Source: Molossus alvarezi
Lineage: Eukaryota; Chordata; Mammalia; Chiroptera; Molossidae
NCBI GenBank assembly: GCA_037176705.1
Contig: CM073890.1
Location: 93,486,591-93,550,590 of the forward strand
DNA length: 64,000 nt
Direction of reading: 5' to 3'
Shown here: one piece after another, positions 24,795 to 36,174 of the stretch
How the letters are laid out: every line of letters starts with the position of its first letter
How positions within the stretch are numbered: the first letter of the stretch is position 1
The notes under the pieces: generated by a model
What the model was told of the DNA's origin: nothing
Databases searched by the model: none
The model's input: only the letters and a program-made list of their open reading frames with translations
Position numbers and translations under genes: made by a program

Positions 24795-24987
24795 CTTATC
24801 TGAGGATATTTTTCCATTGATTTCTAGATGTGGGAGAGACACATCAATTGGTTGCCTCCCACACGAACCCTGACCAGGACTAGGGATCAAACCCTCAACC
24901 CAGAACATGCCCTTGACTAGGAATAGAACCTGCGACCCCTCAGTCCGCAGACCAACACTTTAATTGCTGAGCCAAACTGGCCACGGC
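24795..24987 (-). mobile_element. VES-related SINE, antisense, diverged
   Basis: Head at the right (GAGCCAAACTGGCCACGG). The tail end abuts the pyrimidine tract on the left. Confidence 0.75.
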
Positions 24988-25017
24988 TTCATTTCTTTCT
25001 TATAAAATGAGCACTGG

Positions 25018-25253
25018 GCCCTGGCCAGTTTGGCTCAGCGGTTAGAGCATCGGCCTGCGGTTCAGAGAGACCCGGGTTCGGTTCCCGTTAAGGGCACGTG
25101 CCTCGGTTGCAGTTTGTCCCCAGCCCTAGTTGGGTTGTGCGGGTGGCAGCCACTCGATGTGTCCCTTTCATGTTGATGTTTCTCTCTCTCTTCCTCTCCC
25201 TCCCTCCCACTCTATCTGAACAAAAAATGAAAAAATGTCCTTGGGTGAGGATA
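25018..25253 (+). mobile_element. VES SINE with TSD
   Basis: Full-length young copy flanked by AAAATGAGCACTGG on both sides. Its head lies 30 bases from the head of the preceding antisense SINE. Confidence 0.9.
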
Positions 25254-25269
25254 AAAATGAGCACTGGAT

Positions 25270-28200
25270 CCTTGGGAGGAGTCAAATAGATGACATAAGT
25301 AAACACCTGGCAAGAATCAACCCTTGTTGTCAACACATGGTAGCCCTGAGCAGGTCACTTCCAGACCACTCAGGGCATCACAAAGATTCTGACAAATAAC
25401 CCACAGTTCAAATTACAGGAGTGATGGTCACCGCTGGGCAGGAGTTCCCTATAGCAGCCAAGCTCTTGAGAGGATCAGGCTGAGGAAGAAGGTCCTTCCT
25501 GATGTTAATTAGCTAGTTAATATTAATGATAGGAAAAGAGCAAAGGGAAGGCCAGACATTACAAGCATGGTCATCAGGGCAGCTTCACTCGGAAGCTATA
25601 GCTTCACGCTCCCCAGAGAACCATCCAGTCCATTCCCTGCAGATCACTGGGGGAAGGGAATGAACAAAAAGGGAGAGGGGCACATGCACAGTGAAGTCAG
25701 GGTGTCACAGGGAAGATGTTCACCTGTCAATCTAGCCTGAGAAAAAGATCATTGGCTGGGAGGGTGGTGTCTTGCAGCATGGCAAATCTCGGAGAGTTCA
25801 AGTCCCCACGGTGCTCCTTCTCTCCTGCTTGGGCGCGCTTGCTCCTCCTTGCTCCGTGACCGGCACTCACCCTGCACTCGCCCCCTTAGACATGTGGCCC
25901 TCAGCAGCCACATGGCCCATGGCCATGCAGCCACCACACGCAGGGTGCTGGACTGGGCTGTGCTGTGCTTTAATATGGAACAGAAGTTCTGGGCGGTGGC
26001 CTTAATTCTGGCCTTGCTGAAGACAAGATTGGGCTTTTTCCATGCATGGAGATGGGACCTTGGAGGGGAACCCCCTCAACTTTACATCATCAATAAAGCT
26101 GTCCACAAAACCCCATCTTCCCATGGGGGGCTCAGGAAATTATTTTCCTTGTGGCACCCCAAGAACTCCACTTGCCTGATAACATTGAGAGCATGGTTTC
26201 TAAGAACAAGTTTGCAGCCCCCCTACCCCAGAATCCCACAAGAAGACCTGGAACCCAAGGTGGAACAGACGCTTAGCATAACACAGATGCCCTTTGCCTT
26301 CAGTGAACCACTCCTATATCGCCAGGAGTGCTGGCAAACTTGGCAAAATGTCACAGGCCAAGAGATGTCTCTTTGTTTTAACAAGGTCACCCATAGCAGA
26401 TTTGATAAGTGCCTGCATCTGCTCCAATGAAACATTAACCAGTGGCACTCTGGTGAAGTGTTCACTTCCTGTGCAAATACACAACCGACTTCCTGCAGAC
26501 AGCCAGCGGCCAGGAGCCTGAAGACCTGTAGGTGGCCTTGGCTTCTGCGGGGTGAGAGGGAGGCGGCTGCGGGGCATTGCTATGACCCTCCTTGGCCTTA
26601 TCTCCCAGGATGTCACCAATACCTAGAAGCCAAGCCCGGGAATGAGCTCAGCACCTTCTTCTCCCGGCCAAGGATCCCACCCAAGCCTGTTTTATAGGAA
26701 GTTGCCTTTTTTTCTGAGCAGAAGGGGATCGTCCCTGGGTCCAGCAAAAGAGAAGTAAATGATTGCCGACTGCTATAGAAGGATCTCGTAGAGCATTTAC
26801 GTTGTCTCGCAAAAAGCATCTGATTTTTACACATCTGCCTTTGGTTCATCTGTGGAGAAGGTTGCCACAGTCATTCAATGACTTCGAGGTAAGCCTTGCT
26901 TAGGAACTGGGCTAGCTAGATTTGGGATTTCCCCATAGTTTCCTTCTTCATCTCATGACCCAACAAAAGAAACTCTCAGAGTCACACGCCAAGTGGACTT
27001 GCATTGAGGAAATAATCCATTTGCTATTATAAACTAGAAAAGTCACTTAAAAAAAAAATCAGGGCCCTTTCTGGGAAGGACCCAGTAGGGCAAATGATGG
27101 GGTGCTGAGCCCCACATTGGGGATGCTGGAGTGAAAAGAGGTGCATTTTTGCCAGGAAAACTTGAGGTCTTCTAGGTTCAAACTGTAACCAAGGCAGAGA
27201 TGCTGATCTAGGGTGGAAGGGTCCCTAGGGAGCCTGGATTCAGAGAAGTCTGGACTGGAGTGCTTGGAAGTCTTGGTGGCCACAGGTAGTCAGGGTTCCC
27301 GGGGAAGATCCCCACCAGGCCCACCAGATGGAAGCTGTCTGCTTTGCCAAAAGGCTTGAATTTCCTAAAATGGCTCCTGTCTCCAAAGAATCCCTGGACA
27401 ACAGACACTCTATCCAGATGGTCTTTGGCATCTGACTTTTAACAATCTTGACTGTTGTCTACATCTGCTTCTAGGAAATCTCACTGGCTCTGGAACCTTA
27501 ATTGGTACAGAAATGAGGACACCCCACTTCATAAATCTTGAGCCTGAATGGCTTCCTATTACCTTTTAGGCCTGCTTACACACACACACACACACACACT
27601 GCTAATTATCCCCTTGTTCTCTGGGCAAGCAACTCTGGGAGAACCACTTGGACAATGGTTACAAACCCACCCCCAAATCTGGAGAACTGTACCCCTTAGC
27701 AAACGCATTGATATAAAACATTTAACATAGGCTTCTTCTCTGTCTGAAATGTGCAGAAATGTGATTGCCTCACGTGCAAAATGGTGGTGACTAAAGTTTA
27801 TCTGGCCAGACCAGACAAAACGAAACCTTGGCATTTCTTGAGGTTGCTCCCATCCCTAGAATCCATGATTCTGAGATCCTTCCAAATATACAAAGTGTGG
27901 CTCGCATGAAATTACTATTGATCTTTTTTAGTTCTGGCCCCAGGAGGAACTTTAGAATTTATTTTTTAGGTGAACATTCTTTCCCCCTTAAATATTCCAT
28001 AACAACGGCAAGATTCTCTACTGAATGTCAATGTTACCACGGCCAATAAAGGGGAAGTATGAAAATCTGAAATAGAAATATGCAGCCTGTTTTTTAAAGA
28101 AAGTCAGTGCCACAGAAAGCAAACGTCGGCCTCATCCTTCATCCTATGCGCCACGCAGCCCAGGCCCGGCCGCTGCGGCGCCCCTGGTCCCCTCACACCA

Positions 28201-28390
28201 GGCAGCCCCTGCCTGTCTTTGCTCAGTCTTCCCCGATCCTTCAGGATTCCCCCCACCCCACTTTGCCAGCTGAGGTTTCCTTGTCCGTAGAGTCCCCACA
28301 GTGCACATCATTTTTTTCAGAAAACTTCGCAGTTGGAAAACTCCTCCTCTCTTCCTCTTGGGCCCCGGCGCTTGCTAGCCGAGACAGCCT
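25270..28390. other. unassigned region, possible old LTR around 25700-26150
   Basis: Contains a 193-codon frame (25849-26430) without protein-like signals and an AATAAA at about 26090 followed by GCTGTCC, which could be the poly(A) site of a solitary LTR. No primer-binding site or TG...CA ends were convincing. Confidence 0.3.
27578..27600. repeat. (CA)n microsatellite
   Basis: About 11 CA units. Confidence 0.9.
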
Positions 28391-28560
28391 CTGGCTTACG
28401 TCAATTACATTGTGTGCTCTGTGCGTGCATCTGTCTCCATCGCTGCACTTAAGCTTCCGGAAGGCAGAGATGCTATCCTATCTGTCATTTCCCCGCCATG
28501 GGCACTTACACAGGGTAGACACATTCCATACGTTTTTATAAAGTTTAAGTGAATTGAAGA
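28390..28560 (+). mobile_element. L2 3' fragment
   Basis: 'cattgtgtgctctgtgcgtg' and 'ccggaaggcagagatgctat'. Confidence 0.5.
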
Positions 28561-28653
28561 AGGGTGACAATTCCTCGAGTCCAGAGGTGTGTGTGTACCA
28601 CAGATCACTTGGAATGTCGTATAATAGTGGGAGTGCCTCATTTGATGTCATCG

Positions 28654-28863
28654 GGGTTTCCCAACCTTGGCACTGTTGACATTTGGGCTGGGCCATTCTT
28701 TGTTGTGTGGGTCTGTCCTGTGTATTGTAGAATGTTTGAAAGAGTCCTACAGTGGATGCCGGCAGGACTCCCCCACCTCCCAAGTTGTAACAACCGAAAA
28801 TATTAGCTGAGATTGTCCATGTCGCCCAAGGGGAGAATTGGCCCCAGATGAGAACCAGTGATG
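28654..28863 (+). mobile_element. MER20-like hAT non-autonomous transposon
   Basis: GGTTTCCCAACCTTGGCACT through 'gtctgtcctgtgtattgtag' to 'cagatgagaaccagtg'. Nearly full length, same orientation as the copy at 18.8 kb. Confidence 0.85.
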
Positions 28864-28869
28864 TAGGTG

Positions 28870-30345
28870 ACCCCTGAGGAGGCTGAGAGGAAGTATCTGA
28901 CACCTTGCCCAATGAGGATCCTACAGAGACTTGCTCCTTATTCCAATAATCACTGAGTTAATACATCGGCATAAGACAGCTACTTATACCTTCTGGCCAA
29001 ATATTTTACCCTGACGGCCTGTTACGATGCTAGTCAAATACTGGAATTTTCTTAAGTGGGGTGGGGAAAGAGAGAACCGGGTAAGTCTCATCCCCTGGGA
29101 AATATGAATATCCTTTTTGGGGAGGTCGTAGTTTTGGAGACGGCATGCCAGCTACTAGGAGGTGCCTGAGGTCACACCAGGAAGACCACAAGGCAAAAAA
29201 TAACAAAAGCTGACATAAAAGACATTTTTCCTTAGGGGACCATTACTGCTTAATCAATGAACACGTGCAAACCCAAGCAAGGTGCACACCAATTTTGGCA
29301 CAAGCCCTGGAGCTGTGGGTGTGTATGGTTGGAAAATTCTGGTGTGCACAGAGGTAGCCCCCATGTATTGTCACTGGCCTCCTGGGGCCGGAGCCATCGT
29401 CAGCTACAGAGCAGCCTGCAGGCAGGCAGAGCCGTGAAGAAGGGCATTTGCTCAAACATGGCGAGTGGTGTTGGAGCAAACCACCACCCTGCTTTTCTGC
29501 GAAGCTATTACACTCTGTCATGTCGGTGAGCTGAGTCAGAGTGATGCCCAAGTGGCCAAAATAGACTGATGGTTCAGGGCCTGGGGGAGCTGTGGATTGC
29601 TTTTTTTCCTCATTGAGGCAGTAAAGATTGATTTTTCAGGCAGTGACTGAGGCATTATGCATTAATGACTACACAGGGACTTTCATTTCACATATTGCGC
29701 TCTGACAGTGGAAACTGGGTCTGTTATGTAAGGCGTTGGCTCGATGCCCTTCCATGCACGACTCCTTCCTCATCACATCATTTACCTGCTGGAGGCCGAG
29801 GCTTGCAGAGTGGTGGGAAGGGCTGAGTAAGGGCCTGTGGTTTGGTGCACAGCATCTAAGGCCGAGATATGCAAAGGACCGAGCAGCTGCCAAGGTGAGG
29901 GTGTTTGCCTGCGACGGTAATAACACCTGGCTGCTGTCACATTTGACTTTGTGTTGGCGGTGTTGGGGAGCCAAATGGGGGCCTCTGATGAGAAATAGCA
30001 AAGATGTGAGGCACTAAGCAGATTGTCGATATCCCATTCTTTCTGACACCAGGAGAGAAACTTACTTAAGTCCTGGCAAGAGATGCAGTTGGACTTTGCA
30101 AAGCACTGTTTCACGAGAAACCGAACGCCGCAGCCTGGGCAAGAATGGCAAGAATTACAGTTTCTGCTCTGATACACAGGTATTGACAGAAGAGGTATTT
30201 CCCGTGTTGATTTTGCACTTCTAAGGACAAATCTGCAAAATGGGTATCAAAGGAGGCATGAAACCTGGGCAAGAAGCCACAGCAATTTGTCGCTCTGAGC
30301 AGCCTGGAGGAGTCTCTCCCAACCAAGGTCACCATCACCATAGCT
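28870..30345. other. no gene or repeat recognised
   Basis: Unique-looking DNA before the L1 tail. Confidence 0.5.
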
Positions 30346-30349
30346 GTGG

Positions 30350-31010
30350 CAGCTGCCTGGCAGCCACTATGGAAAACACTATGGTGTTACCTCAAAAAGT
30401 TAAAAATTGAACTGCCATTTGACCCAGTGATCCCGCTTCTAGGAATATACCCTGTGAAGCCTGAAACACCAATCACAAAGAATATATGTACCCCCATGTT
30501 TGTAGCAGCACTATTTACAATAGCTAAGATCTGGAAACAGCCCAAGTGTCCATCAGTAGACAAATGGATAAAAAAGCTGTGGTACATATACACAGTGGAG
30601 TATTTTGCAGCTGTAAGAAAGAAAGATCTCTTATCCTTTGAGACGACATGGAGGGACCTGGAAAGTATTATCCTAAGCTAAACAAACCAAGCAGAGAAAG
30701 ACGAATATCACATGATCTCACTTATTTGTGGAATATAATGAACATAACAGTCTGAGGAACAGGGTAGACCTAGAGACGTGGAAGTAGGGAACAGACTGAC
30801 AATCTTTGGAAGAGGGAGTGGGGGTGGGGAAGACACAAACCACAGAACTTCTATGCATGTATGCATAACCGATGGACAGGGACAACAAAGCTGGGGATGG
30901 GGTGGGGGGATGGGGAGGAGGGTGTCAATGGGGAAAAAAGGAGAAACATCTGTAACAAAAATAAATTAATAAAAAATAATAATAAAGAAAGAAAGAAAAT
31001 AAATAAAAAC
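30350..31010 (+). mobile_element. 5'-truncated L1, 3' end
   Basis: Begins CAGCCACTATGGAAAACACT in the ORF2 C-terminus and runs through the 3'UTR to 'ctgtaacaaaaataaatta' and an A-rich tail. Closely parallels 50440-51060. Confidence 0.88.
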
Positions 31011-31014
31011 AGTG

Positions 31015-33560
31015 ATTCTTAGCTTGGAATCAATGTCTGCACAGCTTTCCTGGGGGCTGCGAGGCCCTGAAATTAGCAGGAGCATTTTGTCTGTGTGCCT
31101 TTATGTGCGTCTTTCCCCAGAGGGGGTCCACGTTTTCACTCTGTTCTCAGAGAATACAGTTACTCTGAAAAGACTGAGAACTACTGCTTTAGATAATGTG
31201 TGAAAGGGACATGTAACTGTAAACACCCCCATTATCAGCAAGGATCTGGGGGCACACGTTCCAGGCTGGCAGGAGCCCGGGGAAGCAGGAACACAGGGTC
31301 CTTGCCCCTGGAGCACACAGACAACGAGGGCTGAGTGGTCAGAAGAATTTAAGTGCCACCCACCCCTTGAATTCGGCAGTGGGAAGTGGACTTCCAGCGG
31401 TGATTGAGGAGGGATTCCAGTGGGATTGAGGAGGGAGGGCCCGGAAGGGCCTCTGGGGAGCGGGGCTTGCAGTGCGCTTAGACCCACTCGGATGTGGGGA
31501 CCCTCTGAGCGTGACTAAGGGTCCCGGGGAAGGAGGTTGTGGGTGAGGATCCATCCTGGGTGCCCCTTTGGACACTTGGCCGGCTCTTGGTCCTTCAGCC
31601 TTCGCCCCGACATGGGGCCGAGGCTTCCCTGGAGAAGGCCGGTGGGGAGAAGGAGCCGCCCAGGACCCACGCGCTCCTCCGGAACACATGCTGGCGACTC
31701 GCGAGGGCCAGGCAGGGGGCCCTCTGCGCCTCCAGGTTTGATTCTGGCTGTGATGTGAAGGCTGCCTCCGCAGGTTAGCCACACCCCTCTGGCTGGTTCT
31801 CCTGGTCATCCCACGTAGTTACCCCAAAGCACATTAAGCAGACAAAGCAGTGGAAAATTGGAAATAATTTGATACTTCAGAACAAGTGATTGAAGTGTCC
31901 CTTATGGGAAAAATCAGAAGTTTCTATTTTTTGTCTCTGCATTCATCCTATGGCTGAAGTTTCTAAATTCTGCGGAGGTGGGGTCACCGTGACCCTTCCT
32001 GTGCCGGGCTCCCTTGGATCCTCCTCTGACCCTGGCCGCACGGAGGACAAGTCCACCCCTCAACCCGGCAGGGTCCTCCCCATGCCCTTCTAGTTTCTCA
32101 GGAACTCCCGGGGTCTCGGTGGGGCCCTTCGAATATAAAGATCCCATCATTTTTTCTAGAATGTGATCTCGATGGCAGAAGGTGACTAGTGCAGGACCCC
32201 TCTCCCCACCTGATGCCCCAACAACCCACAACCCACCATCCTGATCTCTCTGGAGGGGAACATTCTCATCAATCTGAACTGTCACACCTAAGATGATTCT
32301 CCAAGTAAGGGAGGCGAGGGGGGCTGAGACCAGGGCTGCTGCCTCTTTCCAAAGAGCAGACTCTGCCATTCCGACGACCCCTTGTCCTCATGGCCACCTC
32401 TTCTGCTTTATGACACTCTCCCACCCGAAAAATGCCCCCCTGACCCCGAGGCTTGTCATGTCACCCGAGGGCAATGAGGCTTGTGTTACCTTGTTTCTCT
32501 CTGTGAGATTTACCTGCCCCCTTTGCATCCGCTCACTGCCTGGCTGAATGATGGGGGCATCTGAGGGGGGGCATCTCGTCTCTTCTTCCCGTTCCCAAGT
32601 ACCCTGGTTGCTTTTAATGAGTCAATGCCCAGAGTTCCAAATGCAAAAGGAGGGGAGAAGGGAACAGGCTAAGACCCAGTGTAAGTTACACATGTCTATC
32701 TATGTCATTAGTTACTTAGCCTACTTCCAGCAGGCACCTCATACATTGTGGCTCATACTAGTTTCTCATTCAGCTCTCATCAAAGCCTAACACTCCCTGG
32801 TTCTCTTTTCATTTCCACAGCATCCTACTTTGGAGGGGTGGGGTGGGGAGGCTGGGACTCAGTATAGCAAATGAATTTGGGCTCAGGGATGAACAGTACT
32901 TAAGTATTAGTGCACCTCCCCGCCAGGTAGCATGGTGTGGTAGATCGTTTTTGATTTCGGCTGGCTGTGCCCAATGATTACCTCTGAGAATTCCTTCCTC
33001 CACACACGGAAAGTTACTGAGGTGCCTGCCTGTCCCTGGCCCAAAGGTAGGCGTGAGAACCTTCTGAGGTCAGTCCAATCGCCTTCCCTATAATCTGAAA
33101 TTTGAGCAAAGTCATCAAAAGGCAGAAACAAATTGAGCTCGTTCATTCATTACTCACAGCGGTGTATCCAGGTGACCCTGGTGAGGGGTTCTGTGCCTTA
33201 GACCCTAGATTCTATGCTGCTTCCTGCCCGTGGAGTCCTGGTTTCTGAGTCTGGTTCCCAAGCCATTGAGAAATCAGCTGTTTTTCCAGTGAATTCCTTT
33301 TTGGTTGAGATTAGCTAAGATTGGTTTCTTTTGCTTATCACCCAAGGAGCCTTAACTGACACCCACAATGAACCTGTGTTTCTGAGTGTTCCTTAAGTCA
33401 CATTTTGTTTTAGAATGTTGCCCCAAAACTGTGTTAGAAGCCAATAAAGTCTTTCATTTACCCTGACTCTGCAGTAATTATTTCCTAGAATCCACCTCTT
33501 CGGTTGCCAAGCCCATGCTGGTTAGTAGTTGATTGTGCTTTATAACTTGCTTTTGGCTTT
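31015..33560. other. no gene recognised, GC-rich at 31380-31790
   Basis: The GC-rich stretch has long overlapping frames in several phases, as expected from low stop-codon density, and few CpGs for an island. 32930-33370 may be an eroded LTR. Confidence 0.4.
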
Positions 33561-33566
33561 TCTCAG

Positions 33567-34128
33567 GATCTTTTAGTTCAATTCAGACTGAGCCAAGTCC
33601 CTCCACCCTGTACCTGGGGAACAGCCTGGCTTCCCACAGGCTCTGCTGCCTGATGCTCCTGAAACACAGGCCGTGGAGATGCAAACTAGCACAGCATTTT
33701 TGCAAGCCGAACTGGAAAACGATGATCATGAGCTTTTAAAATTTTTTTCTGAATTTGTAATTCAACTAATTCAGGAATTTATCCTAAGAAAATTGTCAGA
33801 CAACGTTAAAGATGAGGAAGCATATTTTTTACAGTATTATTTTGTAGTAGCAAAGATGTCAGCAACAGGGAAACAGTTAAATCAACAATGGTCTATTCCT
33901 ATGATCCATTCAAAATCACAGTTTTATAGACTATTTAATACTGTGAAGAAAATTCTCACACTTTCCAGCACTCAAGACTGTATGTGCAGGGTAGTCTTAA
34001 TTTGTTGTATTCCGATTGGAAAGGACTGCCCAGCATCATGGCGATGGTCTCTCTCGATGGGGGTCATGGGAAGTTTAGTAGGTTATAAACAACTTGAGGG
34101 TAGAACTGTGTCTTACTTAAGGTTGTAG
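33567..34128 (+). other. open frame of about 180 codons, unassigned
   Basis: A pyrimidine-rich stretch ends TTTTCTCAG at 33566. Further in, a frame opens after a TGA near 33590 and runs to TAG at 34126-34128, with an ATG at 33673. The middle reads as a helical, moderately charged protein (around FFSEFVIQLIQEFILRKL and LSDNVKDEEAYFLQYYF) and does not look like L1 or SINE translation. The last 15 or so codons run into an L2/MIR3-like 3' end. It could be an exon of an unknown gene, an eroded domesticated element or a chance frame. No function is proposed. Confidence 0.25.
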
Positions 34129-34190
34129 CTCTAATTCCTAGCTCAGGTCCAGGCACATAGCTTGCTCGTAAAATAATCAATGAGTTTCTT
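34085..34190 (+). mobile_element. L2/MIR3-type 3' end
   Basis: 'acttgagggtagaactgtgt' and 'gtccaggcacatagcttgct'. Confidence 0.6.
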
Positions 34191-34329
34191 TATATTTTTC
34201 CATAGTTTTGTTTTAAATAATGTTTATTCCATGTAAAATCAGAAAAAAAATATTTTGGTCAATAAAGCTTCAGTGCATGAAGTTTCTTGAAATCATTTTC
34301 ATGCTTCAAGGTCCTGTGGTAGTTTTAAA

Positions 34330-35085
34330 ATGTGGCAACAAATATTTGATTACTCCTTTCATAGAGAGGTGAGGTCTCTGTCTCCTCTCATTAAATGGGA
34401 CTACTTCCACCAATTAGCATAGTGGAAATGATGCTACGGGACTTCCGAGGCTAGGTCATAAAAGGCTATGCAGTTTTGCCCTGGCCAGTCTGGCTCAGCA
34501 GTTAGAGCGCTGGCCTGCAGTCCAGAGAGACCCAGGTTCGGTTCCCACTAAGGGCGTGTACCTTGGTTGCAGTTTGTCCCCAGTCCTGGTTGGGTCGTGC
34601 GGGTGGCAGCCACTCGATGTGTTCCTTTCATGTCGATGTTTCTTTCTCTCTCTCTCTTCCTCTCTCTCCCTCCTACTCTATCTGAACAAAAAATGTCCTC
34701 AGATGAGGATAAAAAAAAAAGGCTCTGCAGTTTTTACCTCTTTTGCTAAGAGCATTGATAACAAAAGCCTTGACCTCCATGTAAGAGGTTGACCACCCTG
34801 AAGCTGCTGTGCTCGAGAGGAGGTGCTCTGGTCGACATTCCAACTGAGCCTGTCCTTCATCCCAAGCACCTGGCACATGAATGAAGAAGCCACCCTGGAA
34901 GTGGATGCTTTGGGCTCCCTGTCCTTTGTGTCACTCCCAGCCAACCGGGGTTCTGATAGCATGGAGCGGAGGCAAACTTCCACGTTGTGTCCCGCCCACG
35001 TTCCTGACGCAGACTCCCTGAGCAGTACAAAACCATGGTGGTTGTATGCCCCTGAGATGGCAGTGGTTTGTTAGGCAGGGGTAGA
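34330..35085 (+). mobile_element. MLT1-like LTR, split by a SINE
   Basis: Left part ends ACTTCCGAGGCTAGGTCATAA; after the VES copy the right part contains GGATGCTTTGGGCTCCCTG. The family is a tentative reading. Confidence 0.45.
34479..34716 (+). mobile_element. VES SINE inserted in an LTR-like region
   Basis: Full-length copy with flanking AAAAGGCTATGCAG and AAAAGGCTCTGCAG. It splits an MLT1-like sequence. Confidence 0.88.
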
Positions 35086-35094
35086 TACCAAACA

Positions 35095-35340
35095 GTCTCA
35101 CTGAAACGTCTCCCTTTGTGAAACCTGCCCTGATCCTTCCTGTCCTTCCCACAGCCCTAAGCCCCAAATTAAAATTAGTCATTCTTCTCTCCAAAAGCCC
35201 TTCTTCACACCTGTGTCAGCGTTCTGACTCATCTGTCTTTCTCCAGGAGATGAGAGGCTCCTTAAGGGAACCGACTCCTTGAGTCATCTGCGCGCTCCGA
35301 GCCCGGCACGGTAACCAGGGCGCTGAATCTCACTGATGGC
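35095..35340 (+). mobile_element. L2 fragment
   Basis: 'tgtgaaacctgccctgatcc' and 'gatgagaggctccttaaggg'. Confidence 0.5.
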
Positions 35341-35511
35341 CCTTCTATTCCCTTTGCTACTGCATAATGCACGAGAGAGATGGGAACGGACAGAGAAGCC
35401 AAATTTGGTGGGTACGCCAGGCTTTCATGGGATTCTGGCTATCTCCATGTTTCTGGGCTGCAACTGGACATTACAATGGGATGACATTATGCCCCCAAAC
35501 CATCCCCATGT

Positions 35512-36172
35512 CTTAGTCCATCTGTGCTGTCACAGCAAAATACCACAGACTGAGTGACTTCAACATTGGAAATTTCTTATTATCCTCACCCGAGGACATT
35601 TTTCCATTTTTTGTTCAGATAGAGCGGAAGGGAGAGAGAGAGAGAGAGAGAGAGAAACATCGACGTGAGAGAGAGAAACATCGACGTGAGAGAGACACAT
35701 GGAGTGGCTGCCACCCACACAACCCCAACCAGGCCCGGGGACAAACTGCAACTGAGGTAGGCGCCCTTAGCGGGAACCAAACCTGGGTCTCTCCAGACCG
35801 CAGGCCCACGCTCTAACCGCTGAACCAAACCGGCCAGGGCTGGAAATGTCTTTTCTCACCATTCTGAGGCTGCGAGTCCGAGGTCAAGGTGTTGGCAGGG
35901 CTGGTTTCTCCTGAGGCCTCTCTCCTTGGCTTGCAGCTGTCAAGTCTCCTCACTGCGTCCTCACAGGGCCTTTCCTCTGCACACATCCCCTGTGTCCCTG
36001 CCTCTGTTTATAAGGACATCAGTCCCACTGGATTAGGGTCTCACCCTGATGACCTCACTTAAATTTACCTCTTTAAAGGTTGGACCTCCAGATGCTGCCA
36101 CATTAGGGATTAGGACTTCAACAAATGGATTTGAAGTGGTGGGGGACATAATTCAGTCCATGACACCAAGGG
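35512..36172 (-). mobile_element. MLT1-type LTR, antisense, split by a SINE
   Basis: Starts 'cttagtccatctgtgctgtc' and ends 'cataattcagtccatgacac'. Between lie ATAAGGACATCAGTCCCACT and GGTTGGACCTCCAGATGCTG. The VES copy at 35579-35840 interrupts it. Confidence 0.75.
35579..35840 (-). mobile_element. VES SINE inserted in an antisense MLT1 LTR
   Basis: Antisense copy with an internal duplication of 'acatcgacgtgagagaga'. The flanking repeat is TGGAAATTTCTT on the left and TGGAAATGTCTT on the right. Confidence 0.88.
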
Positions 36173-36174
36173 AC

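Noticed and set aside
24139..24908. Several 150-245 codon frames on both strands
   Set aside because: They are translations of the TTCC/CTCC repeat; a tetranucleotide tract with no stop stays open in every frame.
25849..26430. 193-codon plus-strand frame
   Set aside because: Composition is irregular with no family resemblance; a possible LTR context explains it better than a gene.
31339..31809. Overlapping frames of 73-156 codons on both strands
   Set aside because: Open on both strands in several phases because the region is GC-rich and lacks stop triplets; few CpGs and no splice sites.
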